A stretch of 64,000 nucleotides of DNA. Source: Hymenobacter negativus. Its GTDB lineage: Bacteria; Bacteroidota; Bacteroidia; Cytophagales; Hymenobacteraceae. The notes under the pieces were generated by a model that saw nothing but the letters and a program-made list of their open reading frames with translations, was not told where the DNA came from and ran no database searches. The position numbers and the translations under genes were made by a program. Location of the stretch: positions 186,001-250,000 of the forward strand of contig NZ_JAGETZ010000006.1 in assembly GCF_017571495.1 (NCBI RefSeq), in the 5' to 3' direction. Shown in pieces: positions 1-9,480 of this stretch (position 1 is its first letter; each line of letters begins with the position of its first letter).

Positions 1-489
1 TGAAGACGTGGCCTTTGAACTCGTCCACCATTTCGCCTTCCAGCGGGTTGAGTGGGCCGAAGGTGTACCACTTGCCGTCGTACTTTGGGTCGGCCCCGAA
101 GGTCATGCTCTTAAGCAGGCGGCCGGGCGGCGTGGGGTTGGTTGGGCGCGGGTCCCGGGCCTGCGGGCCACTAAATGTGCCGGGCCCGCCGTACAGGTTG
201 AACGAGGTAGTGGTATTAGCCGGCCCCTTGAGGTCGTCGTTTTTGCCACCGCAGTCTGGGTCCCACACCCGGATGTAAACGGGGGTACGCTGCTGCTCGG
301 GGATGAGGAAAAAGAAGGTCTGGGTGAAGTCGTCGTCGCCCCACATTTTGTCCGACTGCGCGCCGAACGTGACCAGGCTTTCTACCCGCTCGCCAGCGTT
401 AGGCACGGCCTGGGCGTGCGCGTTGGTTAGCGGTAAGGTCCACAAGGCTACCAGTGCACCACTATACCAAAAGCATTGTTTTACCATGT
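1..489 (-). CDS. Conserved secreted protein, truncated by window edge, 5' end doubtful
   Basis: Read on the minus strand, the frame encodes a secreted protein whose mature part includes VTFGAQSDKMWGDDDFTQTF, VYIRVWDPDCGG and KWYTFGPLNPLEGEMVDEF. This pattern belongs to a conserved Bacteroidota secreted family of unknown function, recognised from memory only. The C-terminus lies outside the window. The natural start is the ATG at 489, which would give MVKKQCFWYSG followed by a hydrophobic stretch and an AHAQ cleavage site. However, the A-run just after it (six A, 479-484) is one base short of putting this ATG in frame. Either there is a real one-base deletion, a sequencing error, or translation starts at a TTG near 511. 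The body of the frame is convincing. Confidence 0.6.
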
Positions 490-602
490 GGCCAAGTTAC
501 CCATGCCAATTCAATTGCTGGGCTTGTGCCGGGACGGATTTGTCGGAAATTATTCGGAATCCGCTGCTAAATTGTATGTTTACGACTTGTTAGCCTCGCA
601 CT

Positions 603-1199
603 ATGCCCGCTGCCGTCCGCGCCACTTCTGATTTTTTCGACCAGCTGACCAATGACCTGCTGGTGCTGCGGGTAGTGGCCCAGCAACGTTTCCGGCCCTT
701 GAGCGCCGAAGAGCTGAACCGGCGGCCCAGCCCCAGCCGCTGGAGCGCCGGTCAGTGCCTGGAACACCTCAACATCGTGGGCGGCTACTACTTGCCCAGC
801 ATCGCGGCCCGCATCAAGAAGGCCCAGGAGCGCGGCTCTAAACCAGCCCAAATTGCTAAATCAGGCTATATCGGGCGGCGTTTCATTGAGGCCATGCGCG
901 CGCCGGTTAGTGAGAAAACCTACGTTACACCGCAACGCTACGCGCCCACCGGCACCCGGCTGCCCCGCACCGTGGCGGAGGTATTCAGCCGGCAGATTGA
1001 CGAATTGCTGCGCCTTGTGCTGCTGGCCCGGCAGGTCAACGCCAACGCTATTCGCATTCCCAACGCCATTTTCCCGCTGCTGTTGTTTCGCCTTACCGAC
1101 CAGCTCGAATTTCTGGTTGTGCACATTCAGCGCCACATTGCCCAGGCAGAAGCTGTGCTAACAGGCAATGGCGTGGCCGCCAAAGCATCGGTGGGCTAA
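603..1199 (+). CDS. DinB-like (DinB_2 type) protein
   Basis: A 198-residue protein of the DinB/YfiT-like four-helix family. Members usually bind a metal through three histidines and act as thiol-dependent S-transferases or remain uncharacterised. Candidate ligands are H55 (CLEHLNIVGGYY) and the C-terminal pair H174 and H178 (HIQRHIAQAE), spaced as in the family. No signal peptide is present, so it should be cytoplasmic. It starts at an ATG about 110 bp from the divergent minus-strand gene at the window edge and ends 31 bp before a strong bidirectional terminator. A second DinB-type gene lies at 19684-20130 and a remnant of one at 23740-23855. Substrate unknown. Confidence 0.8.
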   Translation: MPAAVRATSDFFDQLTNDLLVLRVVAQQRFRPLSAEELNRRPSPSRWSAGQCLEHLNIVGGYYLPSIAARIKKAQERGSKPAQIAKSGYIGRRFIEAMRAPVSEKTYVTPQRYAPTGTRLPRTVAEVFSRQIDELLRLVLLARQVNANAIRIPNAIFPLLLFRLTDQLEFLVVHIQRHIAQAEAVLTGNGVAAKASVG

Positions 1200-1230
1200 G
1201 CTGGTATCCACGCTAAAAGCATTCGCCTAA

Positions 1231-1289
1231 AGCTGCCACAAATAAAAACCGCGCCGAGTTATCAGTGCGGGTTTTTATTTGTGGCAGCT
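1231..1289. terminator. Bidirectional intrinsic terminator
   Basis: Perfect 20-bp inverted repeat (1231-1250 and 1270-1289; left arm AGCTGCCACAAATAAAAACC) between convergent genes ending at 1199 and 1306. T-rich tracts sit inside the arms in both directions, so it should serve both genes. Confidence 0.85.
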
Positions 1290-1305
1290 GCGTCGCGAGG
1301 ATAAC

Positions 1306-2100
1306 TTACTTGTTGCCAAAGAAATAGTTGGCCGTTAGCTGGAAGCCGCGGTTATATATTTTGCCGTCGGTGTCGTTGCCGTCCGGGTCATTTGGGGTAA
1401 GATTCAGCAGGCCCAGGCTGTAGCCTATCTGCGCCTGGAATGGGCCAACGCGGTAGCCAAGACCAGCGTTGAGCCCGGCATCAAAGCGACGAAACGTGGC
1501 AATAACCTCCGGAGAACTGGCCAGTCCGTTGTTCAAGGCGTCGTCCAGTTGCGTGTTGGCATTTTGCTTGCTGCCGTATTCTATGGTCAGGGCGATGGGA
1601 AAAGAATTAACGGCCCCACTCATCAGTACGTCGGGGTCGTTGCTGGTAATGGCCAGTTTGCTGGAGCCGTTCCCTCCTACACCAAAAGCTACGTAAGGTC
1701 CCGCAAATACCTGAAAGCCATTATCGGTATCGGAGGTGTACACAAAGTTGAGAGGTACCTCTAAATAATTGAGTTTGGGCGTCGCAGTATAGGTAATGGT
1801 GGTAACGTAGGGAACATTGGTGTTGTCAACGGCTGAAAATTTCAACTCGGCACCTTTCTGGCTGAAAAGCAGCGAAGGCTGGAAAGCGAATTTGCCAAAC
1901 CCCACATTAAGCGTTCCACCAACCTGAACGCCTGCGATAGCACTCGCTTCGTTGGAAAGTCCAGCCGGTATGTTGCCATACTTGTACGAAAAATTTGAAA
2001 TATTCAGCCCCAGGCGCGGGCCGAAGGAAACGGTGGTCTGAGCCTGAACGGTGGTAGCCGTGGCCGCTGTCAGAAACAAAGCGGTAAACAGGTTTTTCAT
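1306..2100 (-). CDS. PorT-family outer-membrane beta-barrel protein
   Basis: A 264-residue protein with a signal peptide (MKNLFTALFLTAATATTVQA) followed by alternating beta-strand sequence typical of the OMP_b-brl_2/PorT-like fold: FGPRLGLNISNFSY near the N-terminus, strands such as LNYLEVPLNFVYTSDTDNGF in the middle, and a last strand FQLTANYFFGNK ending close to the terminal residue. It probably forms an eight- to ten-stranded outer-membrane barrel. Bacteroidota encode dozens of such proteins and most have no assigned function. The name does not imply that it is the PorT needed for type IX secretion. It shares the terminator at 1231-1289 with the convergent DinB gene. Confidence 0.85.
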   Translation of the reverse strand: MKNLFTALFLTAATATTVQAQTTVSFGPRLGLNISNFSYKYGNIPAGLSNEASAIAGVQVGGTLNVGFGKFAFQPSLLFSQKGAELKFSAVDNTNVPYVTTITYTATPKLNYLEVPLNFVYTSDTDNGFQVFAGPYVAFGVGGNGSSKLAITSNDPDVLMSGAVNSFPIALTIEYGSKQNANTQLDDALNNGLASSPEVIATFRRFDAGLNAGLGYRVGPFQAQIGYSLGLLNLTPNDPDGNDTDGKIYNRGFQLTANYFFGNK

Positions 2101-2171
2101 GGAAAGAGAAAAAGAGGTAAAAGAAGCGACAAAGAGTAGGCTGCCGGATTTTTCCGGCTGGCTAATAGAGA

Positions 2172-2179
2172 CAAAGATA
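2172..2179 (-). promoter_or_regulatory. Possible -7 box for the beta-barrel gene
   Basis: On the minus strand this reads TATCTTTG, a match to the Bacteroidota -7 consensus TAnnTTTG, about 70 bp upstream of the start at 2100. No good TTG -33 element was found at the expected distance, so this is a weak call. Confidence 0.4.
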
Positions 2180-2296
2180 AAGATGCTGCCTTCCTTCCCG
2201 AGTCAGGTAGCGGTGTGAAAAGCAGGGTGGACGTGTGCAATAAAACTGCACCGGGCATCTTTAGGTCTCCAACCCGGCCTTGTGCCCGTCCTGCCT

Positions 2297-5200
2297 ATGC
2301 GTTTGTTCCTCCTTTCCTTCTTGCTGCTCACTATGATTTTTACTTCTGACTCCGCTGCCCCCGCCCCGCCGTCCGGCCCCTACGCCGCCCAATGGAAGAA
2401 GATTGATGAGCTGCTCAAAAAGGACCAGACCGCCACTGCCGCGCCGCTGGTGGAGCGCCTCTACCAGCAGGCCAAAAAGGAAGGCAACAGCCCGGCCTAC
2501 GTGCGGGCGCTACTCTACAAAATCCGCCTGCTGCAAGCCAAGGAGGAAGACGAGACCGAGAAAGCCATTGGCCTGCTGGAAACTGAAGTGAAAACGGCCA
2601 GTTTCCCGGCCCGGCCCATCCTACACTCGCTGCTGGCTGAGGAATACACTAAATACCTCAACCAAAACCGCTACCGCCTCTACCAGCGCACGGCCGGGGC
2701 CAAACCTACTCCGGCCGACGGCAACACCGAGGCCGATGGCGGCACCGGCCTCGCTACCTGGGACATGGGCCGGCTGGGCGCTGCCATTGTGCGGCACTAC
2801 TACCAGTCGGTGGAAGATGAGCCCCAAAAGCAGCTGAAAACCACCCTGGCTGACCTCGGCGACCTAGCTGTGGGAGGCAATGCCGAAGGCCGCGCCCTGC
2901 GGCCTACCCTGTATGACCTGCTGGCCCAGCGCGCCATCGAAGGCCTGAAAAACCAGGAACTGTACGTGACTAAGCCCGAGCAGCAGTTCCAGCTCACGGA
3001 GCCCCAGCTGTTTGGCGATGCTGCCACGTTTGCCGAGTTGCGCCTGCTCGCCTCCGATGCCGACTCGCTCAATGGCCAGCTGCACGCACTGCACCTGTTG
3101 CAGCGCCTCACGGCCTCGCGCCAGCAGCAGACGCCGCCCAACCTGGCTGCGCTGGCCGACGTGGACCTGCAGCGCATGGACTACCTGCACAGCCTGACGC
3201 AGCATACTGATTTGGGCACGCAGTACGAGCCGGCCCTGACGCGCCTGGCCGAAACATATAAGGCCCTGCCCATCAGCACGGAGCTTATGGTGCGGCGGGC
3301 CGAAGTTGAGCGGGAGGCCGGCGACAACGTGGCCGCCGTGCGCCTGGCACGGGAGGCCGAGGCCCGGTTTCCGAAGTCGCGCGGCGCGGCGCGGGCCCGG
3401 CAGCTGCGTGAGCAGCTGGAGCAGCCCGAAGTGGCGTTTACGGCGGCTGATATTGTGGTGCCCAACCAACCCTGGCGACTAGACATGACGGCTCGCAACG
3501 TGACGGGCCTGCACGCCTGGGCCTACCGCATTTCGCTGAAAGAGTGGGAACAATCGGGTGAGTATGATGAGAAAGAGCGCACCGTCGTGCAGCGTTACGC
3601 CCGTGCTTTAAAAGCTGCACCGGCAGCAACTTGGACAGTGCCGGTGCCCACGCATCCGCAGGATTATAAAGAGCAGAAGTTTGCCGTGGCGGGCGCGGTG
3701 CTGCCCATCGGCTACTACTTGGTCATCATCAGCAACCAGGCCGAGAAGCCAACGACGCCGCAGACTGGCGCGATGACGAGCTACGGCTTTGTGGGCGCAA
3801 GCGAGCTGAGCGCCGTGAACCGACACGAATTCAATGACCCGGCGACCCAGCTGCTGGTGCTGCATCGTCAGAATGGCACCGCGCTGGCCAAGGTGCAAGG
3901 CCAGCCAATCTACAGTCATTACGACCAGAAAGCCCGCAAGCAAGTAACGCGGGTAGGCGCAACTGTGACAACAAACGCGGAAGGCGAAATGAAGCTGCCC
4001 GCGCCCAATAACGGGCAGAGGAACAACGAGCAGCTGACAAGCGTGCACATCTGGCGGGGACAAGACACGTTGCGGCTAACCAACATCAACGGCTATTACC
4101 AGCCCAGCCGCAACGGTGCAGAACAGGCCCAACGCCGCACCTTCCTCTTCACCGACCGCGCCATTTACCGCCCCGGCCAGACCCTGTATTTCAAAGGCAT
4201 TCTGACCGAAACCCTGCGTTCCAAATCCAGCCTCCTGACCGGCCAATCGGTGAGCGTGCGGCTGGTGGACGTGAACGGCCAGACTGTGCAGACGCTGCCG
4301 TTCACCACTTCCGAGTTTGGCAGCTTCAACGGCTCGCTGGTGCTGCCCACGGGCTTGCTAAACGGCCAAATGAGCCTGCAAACCGACCACGGCAGCCTCA
4401 GCTTTGCGGTGGAAGACTACAAGCGGCCCACCTTCCTCGTTACCATCGACTCGGTGCCCGGCCGGCCGCAGCTGGGCCAGCCGCTCACCCTCAACGGCCA
4501 CGCCCGTGCCTACGCTGGCCAGGCCACCGACGGTGCTACGGTGAGCTACCGCATGACGCGCCGCGAGCTGTGGCCCATGTTTGACTATGGATTTAGCCGG
4601 CGCACTTACAACCCCGGCCAGGGAAACCAGGAAATTGCCCACGGCACCACCACCACCGATGCCGAGGGTCGGTTCAGCCTCACGTTCACGCCGCCACTGG
4701 TGCCCACGAAGGCTGGGAGCCGACGCGGCTGGGAGCCGGGCTATCTGTTCGAAATCACGGCCGACGTGACCGATGCGGCCGGCGAAACCCGCACCGGCAC
4801 CCGCAGCGTGCCCATTGGCCGCAACCCGCTCAGCCTGCGCCTGGTAGGGCCGGGCGAAGTGGATAAGCAGCACCTGCCCACGTTCACGCTCCTGAGCACC
4901 AACGCCACCGGCGAGCCCCTGACGGCTGCTGGCACCCTGCGCCTGCTGGCCCGCAAGTACCGTCCCAATCCGCTCGGCGTGGCCGGTGCCCCGGTCATTT
5001 CCGCCGAAACCGAACTGCCGGCCGAGCTGCTGAAAACGCTGCCCTTCGATACGAAAAATGGTCCGGCGCTCGACCTAAAAGCGGCGCTGGCCGCCCTGCC
5101 CACGGGCCGTTACCGCCTCGAAGCGCAAGCTGCCGGGGCCGATACCTCCGCCCGCGCCACGCACGATTTCGACCTCTACGACTCGCAGGCTGCCACAGTG

Positions 5201-8200
5201 CCCTACGCCACGCCCGATTGGTTTGTGGCCCTGGCCGACACCGTGGCCCCCGGCCAGCCCACCAGCGTATTGCTGGGCAGCAGCGAAGCCGGCGCGCACA
5301 TCCTGCTGGAAGTGGAGCGCGAAGGCGTGCTGCTGCGCCGCGAATGGCTGACGCTGCAAGCCAACGAGCAGCGCCGCCTCAGCATCGAAAGCGGCGAAGC
5401 CACCGCCGTGGGCCCGCTCTACATCCACACCACGCAGGTGCGCGACAACCACCTCTACCGCCACGATGCCACCGTGGAGGTGGCCGAGCAGCCGCAGCCG
5501 CTCCAGCTCTCCATCGCCACTTTCCGCGACAAGCTCCAGCCCGGCCAGAAGGAAACCTGGCGCGTGACCATTCATCAGGCCAACGGCAAACCCGCCGATG
5601 CCGAGCTGCTGGCCACCCTCTACGACCAAAGCCTAGACGTATTCCGGCCGCACAGCTTCCTGGGGCTGGCGTTTGGCGGGGGGTATCATCCGATGCATTT
5701 TGGCTGGCAGGGCCAGTTTGGAGAGATGAATTCGGAGGTGCTGCTTGCGCCGGAATATTCCGATGGCTTGTCGGGTATTGAATACCCGGACTTGAACACC
5801 TGGGGCATTGGGAGCAGGGGAGGTTTGGTCGGGTACGGCGGTGGCCCGGGGCGGGTCATGCGTCGAATGGCCAGTCCAAAGCAGGGCTCTGCGCTATATG
5901 AACAGGCGATTGGTGGTAACCTGGCCATGCCTGCTCCGCCAATGGCCGCGGCGCCAATGGCTTCGGCTGCAATGGACGCTAGGACCAATGGAGAAGTGCA
6001 GGTTTTGTCTGGACGTAGTGATGATGTCAGCACCAAAAAGCCCGCCGCGCCTGACCTGACTGCCGTGCCCACCCGCACCGATTTCCGCGAAACGGCCCTG
6101 TGGCAGCCTGCCCTGCGCACCGACAAAAACGGCGACGTGGTGCTCGAATTTCAGATGCCCGAAGCCGTGACGCGCTGGCAGCTGCTGGCCCTGGCCCACG
6201 ACAAAAGCCTGCACAGCGGCCAGCTGGCCCGGCAGCTCGTCACGCAGAAGGAAGTTCAGATTACGCCCAATGCGCCGCGCTTCTTCCGGCAGGGCGACAC
6301 CTTCACCTTTCCCGCCAAGTTCTCGAACCTGACCGACCACGCCACCAGCGGCACCGCCCAGCTTGTGCTGCTCGACGCCGCCACCGGCCAGGATATCACC
6401 AGTCAATTGCTGAAGGGCCCGGCGCAGCAGCCCGTATCCGCCGCCGCGCACCAGAGTGCCGCCTTAGGCTGGGAAATCAGCCTGCCCAGTGACTTTGCGC
6501 CGGCTGCGGTGACGTACCGGGTGGTGGTTTCGGCCCTCGGAGGAACGGTTTCGGGCCTTGAAGGGTCGAAATCGGAGCGCAAAGGGTCTAAGTTGAAGCA
6601 CAAAGGCTCGAAAGCGGACCTCGGAGAAGCAAAACCGGACCTCGAAGGGTCGGTTTTGGCCGGCAAAGGGTCGAAACCGGACCTCGGAGGGTCGGTTTCG
6701 TACTCCGACGGCGAGGAAAACACCCTGCCCGTGCTGCCCAACCGCATTCTGCTCACCGAGAGCCTGCCGCTGCCCATCGTGGGGCCCGGCAGCCGAACCT
6801 TTGAGCTGAGCAAGCTCACCAGTACCAGCAGCCCCACGCGGCGCAACTACAGCCTCACGCTGGAAATGACGGCCAACCCCGCCTGGTACGCCGTGCAGAG
6901 CCTGCCCTATCTCATGGAGTACCCCTACGAGTGCTCCGAGCAAACCTTCAGCCGCCTCTACGCCAACCTGCTGGCCGCCCAGATTCTCAAGTCCAATCCC
7001 CGCTTCAAAACCATTCTGGCCGAGTGGACGCGCCAGGCCCAAAACGGCACCGCCGCCCAGAAAAACGCCCTCGAAAGCAAGCTGGCCCAAAATCAGGAGC
7101 TGAAAAACCTGCTGCTGCAGGAAACGCCCTGGGTGCGCGATGCCCAGGGCGAAGCCGCTCGCCTGGCCCGCCTCACCGAGCTGTTCGACGAGCCCCGCCT
7201 GCAGGCCGAAACCAGCCGCGCCCTGCTCAAGCTCCAGCGCATGCAGCTGGATAACGGCGCTTTCCCGTGGTTCGAGAAGATGCCCGAGGACCGGTACATT
7301 ACCCAGCTCATCGTGGCCGGTTTTGGCAAGCTGAAACGGCTGGGTGCCTTCGATGCCAGCCAGGATGCCACCGCCCAGGCCATTTTGCAGCAAGCCCTGC
7401 GCTACCTCGATGCCGAGCTGGCCGACGACTACCGCGAGCTGCGCAAAATCAAAGGCATCAAGCTGACCGACAACCACCTCGGCGACCAGCACATCCAGGC
7501 CCTCTACGCCCGCAGCTTCTGGTCGCAGCAGCCCGAAGCATCGGCCGCGAAGGATGCGTATGCCTACTACCGCGGGCAGGCCGCCAAGTACTGGCCCGCC
7601 CAGACGCGCTACCTGCAAGCCCAGGTTGCCCTGGCCCTGTTCCGCCACGATGCCAAGGCTACTGCCGCGGCCGAAGTCCTGCGCGCCTTGGCCGAAAACG
7701 CTCTGCACTCGCCCGAGCTGGGCATGTACTGGAAGGAAGTGCGCGGCGGCTACTACTGGCGCGAAGCCCCCACCGAAACCCAGGCCACCCTCATCGAAGC
7801 CTTCGATGAAGTGAAGCAGGACCAGAAATCCGTCGATGAGATGAAGCTCTGGCTGCTCAAGCAAAAGCAAACCCACAGCTGGGAAAGCACCCGCGCCACC
7901 GCCGATGCCTGCTACGCCCTGCTGCTGCGCGGCTCCGACTGGCTGGCCCCCACCCAGCCCCTGCAAGTCACCGTCGGCGGTCAGCTTGTCAAGCCCGAAG
8001 CGGCGCAGGCCGGTACCGGCTACTTCAAAACCGCCTGGGCCGCTGCCGAAATCCAGCCCGCGCAGGGCAAAGTCACCCTCACCAAGCCCGACGCGGGCGT
8101 GGCCTGGGGGGCGCTCTACTGGCAGTATTTCGAAGACATCGACAAGGTGACGTCGGCCACCACCTCGCTCAGCCTGGAGCGCGAGCTGTACCGCGAAACC

Positions 8201-8587
8201 CGCACCGCCAGCGGCCCGGTGCTGGAAAAGCTCACCTCCGCGTCGCCCCTGAAAATCGGGGATGCGCTGGTGGTGCGCCTCGTGCTCCGCACCGACCGCG
8301 CCCTGGAATATGTGCACCTCAAAGACCAGCGCGCCGCCGGCCTGGAACCCATTGCCCAAACCAGCGGCTACCGCTACCAGAATGGCTTGGGCTACTACGA
8401 GTCGCCCCGCGACGCGGCCACCAACTTCTTCCTGGGCGAAGTACCGCGCGGTACCCACGTTTTCGAATACCGTTTACGAGCCAGCCAAGCCGGCGACTTT
8501 TCGGGGGGACTTAGCCAAGTACAGTGCTTGTACGCTCCCGAATTTGGAGCGCACTCGGCTGGAGTGCGGCTACGGGTAGCACCGTAG
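2297..8587 (+). CDS. Alpha-2-macroglobulin family protein with thioester motif and inserted heptad repeats
   Basis: A very large (2096-residue) periplasmic or exported macroglobulin. Bacterial homologues trap attacking proteases through a bait region and a reactive thioester. The signal peptide is MRLFLLSFLLLTMIFTS and has no lipobox. The MG2 domain starts near residue 616 (FTDRAIYRPGQTLYFKG). The A2M domain begins near 1265 (ETALWQPALRTDKNGDVVLE). The thioester motif is CSEQ at 1546-1549, in EYPYECSEQTFSRLY, followed by the alpha-helical terpenoid-cyclase-like region and a receptor-binding-like C-terminus. Between the A2M and thioester regions (about residues 1415-1471) lies a low-complexity insert made of 21-bp DNA repeats. 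I chose the ATG at 2297; an in-frame GTG at 2282 is an alternative. No partner penicillin-binding protein gene is adjacent. Confidence 0.92.
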   Translation: MRLFLLSFLLLTMIFTSDSAAPAPPSGPYAAQWKKIDELLKKDQTATAAPLVERLYQQAKKEGNSPAYVRALLYKIRLLQAKEEDETEKAIGLLETEVKTASFPARPILHSLLAEEYTKYLNQNRYRLYQRTAGAKPTPADGNTEADGGTGLATWDMGRLGAAIVRHYYQSVEDEPQKQLKTTLADLGDLAVGGNAEGRALRPTLYDLLAQRAIEGLKNQELYVTKPEQQFQLTEPQLFGDAATFAELRLLASDADSLNGQLHALHLLQRLTASRQQQTPPNLAALADVDLQRMDYLHSLTQHTDLGTQYEPALTRLAETYKALPISTELMVRRAEVEREAGDNVAAVRLAREAEARFPKSRGAARARQLREQLEQPEVAFTAADIVVPNQPWRLDMTARNVTGLHAWAYRISLKEWEQSGEYDEKERTVVQRYARALKAAPAATWTVPVPTHPQDYKEQKFAVAGAVLPIGYYLVIISNQAEKPTTPQTGAMTSYGFVGASELSAVNRHEFNDPATQLLVLHRQNGTALAKVQGQPIYSHYDQKARKQVTRVGATVTTNAEGEMKLPAPNNGQRNNEQLTSVHIWRGQDTLRLTNINGYYQPSRNGAEQAQRRTFLFTDRAIYRPGQTLYFKGILTETLRSKSSLLTGQSVSVRLVDVNGQTVQTLPFTTSEFGSFNGSLVLPTGLLNGQMSLQTDHGSLSFAVEDYKRPTFLVTIDSVPGRPQLGQPLTLNGHARAYAGQATDGATVSYRMTRRELWPMFDYGFSRRTYNPGQGNQEIAHGTTTTDAEGRFSLTFTPPLVPTKAGSRRGWEPGYLFEITADVTDAAGETRTGTRSVPIGRNPLSLRLVGPGEVDKQHLPTFTLLSTNATGEPLTAAGTLRLLARKYRPNPLGVAGAPVISAETELPAELLKTLPFDTKNGPALDLKAALAALPTGRYRLEAQAAGADTSARATHDFDLYDSQAATVPYATPDWFVALADTVAPGQPTSVLLGSSEAGAHILLEVEREGVLLRREWLTLQANEQRRLSIESGEATAVGPLYIHTTQVRDNHLYRHDATVEVAEQPQPLQLSIATFRDKLQPGQKETWRVTIHQANGKPADAELLATLYDQSLDVFRPHSFLGLAFGGGYHPMHFGWQGQFGEMNSEVLLAPEYSDGLSGIEYPDLNTWGIGSRGGLVGYGGGPGRVMRRMASPKQGSALYEQAIGGNLAMPAPPMAAAPMASAAMDARTNGEVQVLSGRSDDVSTKKPAAPDLTAVPTRTDFRETALWQPALRTDKNGDVVLEFQMPEAVTRWQLLALAHDKSLHSGQLARQLVTQKEVQITPNAPRFFRQGDTFTFPAKFSNLTDHATSGTAQLVLLDAATGQDITSQLLKGPAQQPVSAAAHQSAALGWEISLPSDFAPAAVTYRVVVSALGGTVSGLEGSKSERKGSKLKHKGSKADLGEAKPDLEGSVLAGKGSKPDLGGSVSYSDGEENTLPVLPNRILLTESLPLPIVGPGSRTFELSKLTSTSSPTRRNYSLTLEMTANPAWYAVQSLPYLMEYPYECSEQTFSRLYANLLAAQILKSNPRFKTILAEWTRQAQNGTAAQKNALESKLAQNQELKNLLLQETPWVRDAQGEAARLARLTELFDEPRLQAETSRALLKLQRMQLDNGAFPWFEKMPEDRYITQLIVAGFGKLKRLGAFDASQDATAQAILQQALRYLDAELADDYRELRKIKGIKLTDNHLGDQHIQALYARSFWSQQPEASAAKDAYAYYRGQAAKYWPAQTRYLQAQVALALFRHDAKATAAAEVLRALAENALHSPELGMYWKEVRGGYYWREAPTETQATLIEAFDEVKQDQKSVDEMKLWLLKQKQTHSWESTRATADACYALLLRGSDWLAPTQPLQVTVGGQLVKPEAAQAGTGYFKTAWAAAEIQPAQGKVTLTKPDAGVAWGALYWQYFEDIDKVTSATTSLSLERELYRETRTASGPVLEKLTSASPLKIGDALVVRLVLRTDRALEYVHLKDQRAAGLEPIAQTSGYRYQNGLGYYESPRDAATNFFLGEVPRGTHVFEYRLRASQAGDFSGGLSQVQCLYAPEFGAHSAGVRLRVAP
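6540..6707 (+). repeat. Degenerate 21-bp tandem repeat inside the macroglobulin gene
   Basis: Eight consecutive 21-bp units, with boundaries at 6540, 6561, 6582, 6603, 6624, 6645, 6666 and 6687, of approximate consensus AAGGGTCGAAACCGGACCTC plus G. The period is divisible by three, so the array adds a seven-residue repeat rich in K, G, S, E and D (for example KGSKPDL) without breaking the frame. Related in period and partly in sequence to the array at 28984-29235. Confidence 0.85.
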
Positions 8588-8657
8588 CCGCTCGTAGGCA
8601 AAATCAGGCCTCTGAGCCCCAGGAATGGCCCCTATAGCGTTTAAAACCGCTTTTGCC

Positions 8658-8688
8658 TTGCATTTAAACGGGGTGGGATGTAGCTTTG
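8658..8688 (+). promoter_or_regulatory. Bacteroidota-type sigma-A promoter
   Basis: TTG at 8658-8660, a 20-bp spacer, then TAGCTTTG at 8681-8688. This matches the TTG/TAnnTTTG promoter known from Bacteroidota and lies 28 bp upstream of the ATG at 8717. Confidence 0.7.
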
Positions 8689-8716
8689 TCTTCTGTCGGT
8701 ATTACATTATTCGTCT

Positions 8717-9364
8717 ATGAAGCATCTATTTGTCCTTTTAACACTGCTCCTGACCTGGGGTGGTGCTCAAGCCCAAACTGAGAAACAGACCCCCGTAACC
8801 AAGCTTCCCGGCGAGGAAAACCTTAGCCTCCGCGAGCGGGCCGAACGTGATTTTCTGATGCCGGTGCGTCGCAAGAAAATCGTAACCGAAGCGCCAAAAG
8901 TAGCCGCCGATGACAACACCGCAGCCCCTGAAACGGACGCTACCGCTCACTATTCCGAGGCCACTGATGAGGCCGCCCTCACGGCCCGCACCGCCCGCAG
9001 CTACGAAGCCCGCCACGCCGAGGCACTAGCTGCCCGCCGCGCCGCCGCCCGTCGCGAAGAGGCCCGCGCCGAAGCCAGAGCCGAGGCTCGTGCCGAAGCC
9101 CGCCGCGCCGCCCGCCACCACTCGGCTCGCAGCCACAGCAGCAAGTCCAAGTCCCATAAGACTACTTCGCACAGCAGTAAATCGAAGTCGACCAAGTCCA
9201 AAACAAAAGCTAAATCGGCCTCGCATACCAGCAAAAGCAAAGTGAAGGCCAACAAGGCCAAGAGCAGCGCTAAGAAAAGCAGCAGCAAGAAGAGCACTAC
9301 CCACAAAGCCACTAAGAAAAGCACCCCTTCGAAGTCGAAGAGCAAAACTAAGAAGCGCCGCTAA
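8717..9364 (+). CDS. Secreted, extremely basic low-complexity protein
   Basis: A 215-residue protein with a clear signal peptide (MKHLFVLLTLLLTWGGAQA). After a short ordinary stretch (ERAERDFLMPVRRKKI) it becomes an Ala/Arg/Glu-rich helix-like segment with AREEARAEARAEARAEARR, then about 75 residues made almost only of Lys, Ser, Thr, Ala and His (SKSKSHKTTSHSSKSKSTK and similar). It resembles histone-H1-like or basic tail sequences in composition only; no domain is recognised. A strongly cationic exported protein could bind surface polysaccharide, nucleic acid or membranes, but that is a guess. It has its own promoter and a strong terminator, so it is probably a single-gene unit. Confidence 0.7.
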   Translation: MKHLFVLLTLLLTWGGAQAQTEKQTPVTKLPGEENLSLRERAERDFLMPVRRKKIVTEAPKVAADDNTAAPETDATAHYSEATDEAALTARTARSYEARHAEALAARRAAARREEARAEARAEARAEARRAARHHSARSHSSKSKSHKTTSHSSKSKSTKSKTKAKSASHTSKSKVKANKAKSSAKKSSSKKSTTHKATKKSTPSKSKSKTKKRR

Positions 9365-9380
9365 GCAACGCTTTAAAGCA

Positions 9381-9426
9381 TAAACCAACAAGGCCCGACA
9401 CTACTGTGTCGGGCCTTGTTGGTTTA
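9381..9426. terminator. Intrinsic terminator after the basic secreted protein
   Basis: Perfect 20-bp inverted repeat (TAAACCAACAAGGCCCGACA and its complement) 16 bp after the stop at 9364, with a six-base loop. Confidence 0.85.
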
Positions 9427-9480
9427 TGGGGCTGCGGGCTGTTGGTCGTAACGCAGCATGTGCCCTAGCTATCATCCTAG

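Noticed and set aside
6464..8458. Long open frame (664 codons) antisense to the macroglobulin gene
   Set aside because: GC-rich codon bias on the sense strand keeps the antisense frame open. The sense frame has clear domains and the antisense product is Gly/Leu/Val-rich without motifs.
8717..9364. Histone-like DNA-binding protein
   Set aside because: The protein has a strong signal peptide, so an exported role is likelier than chromosome binding.
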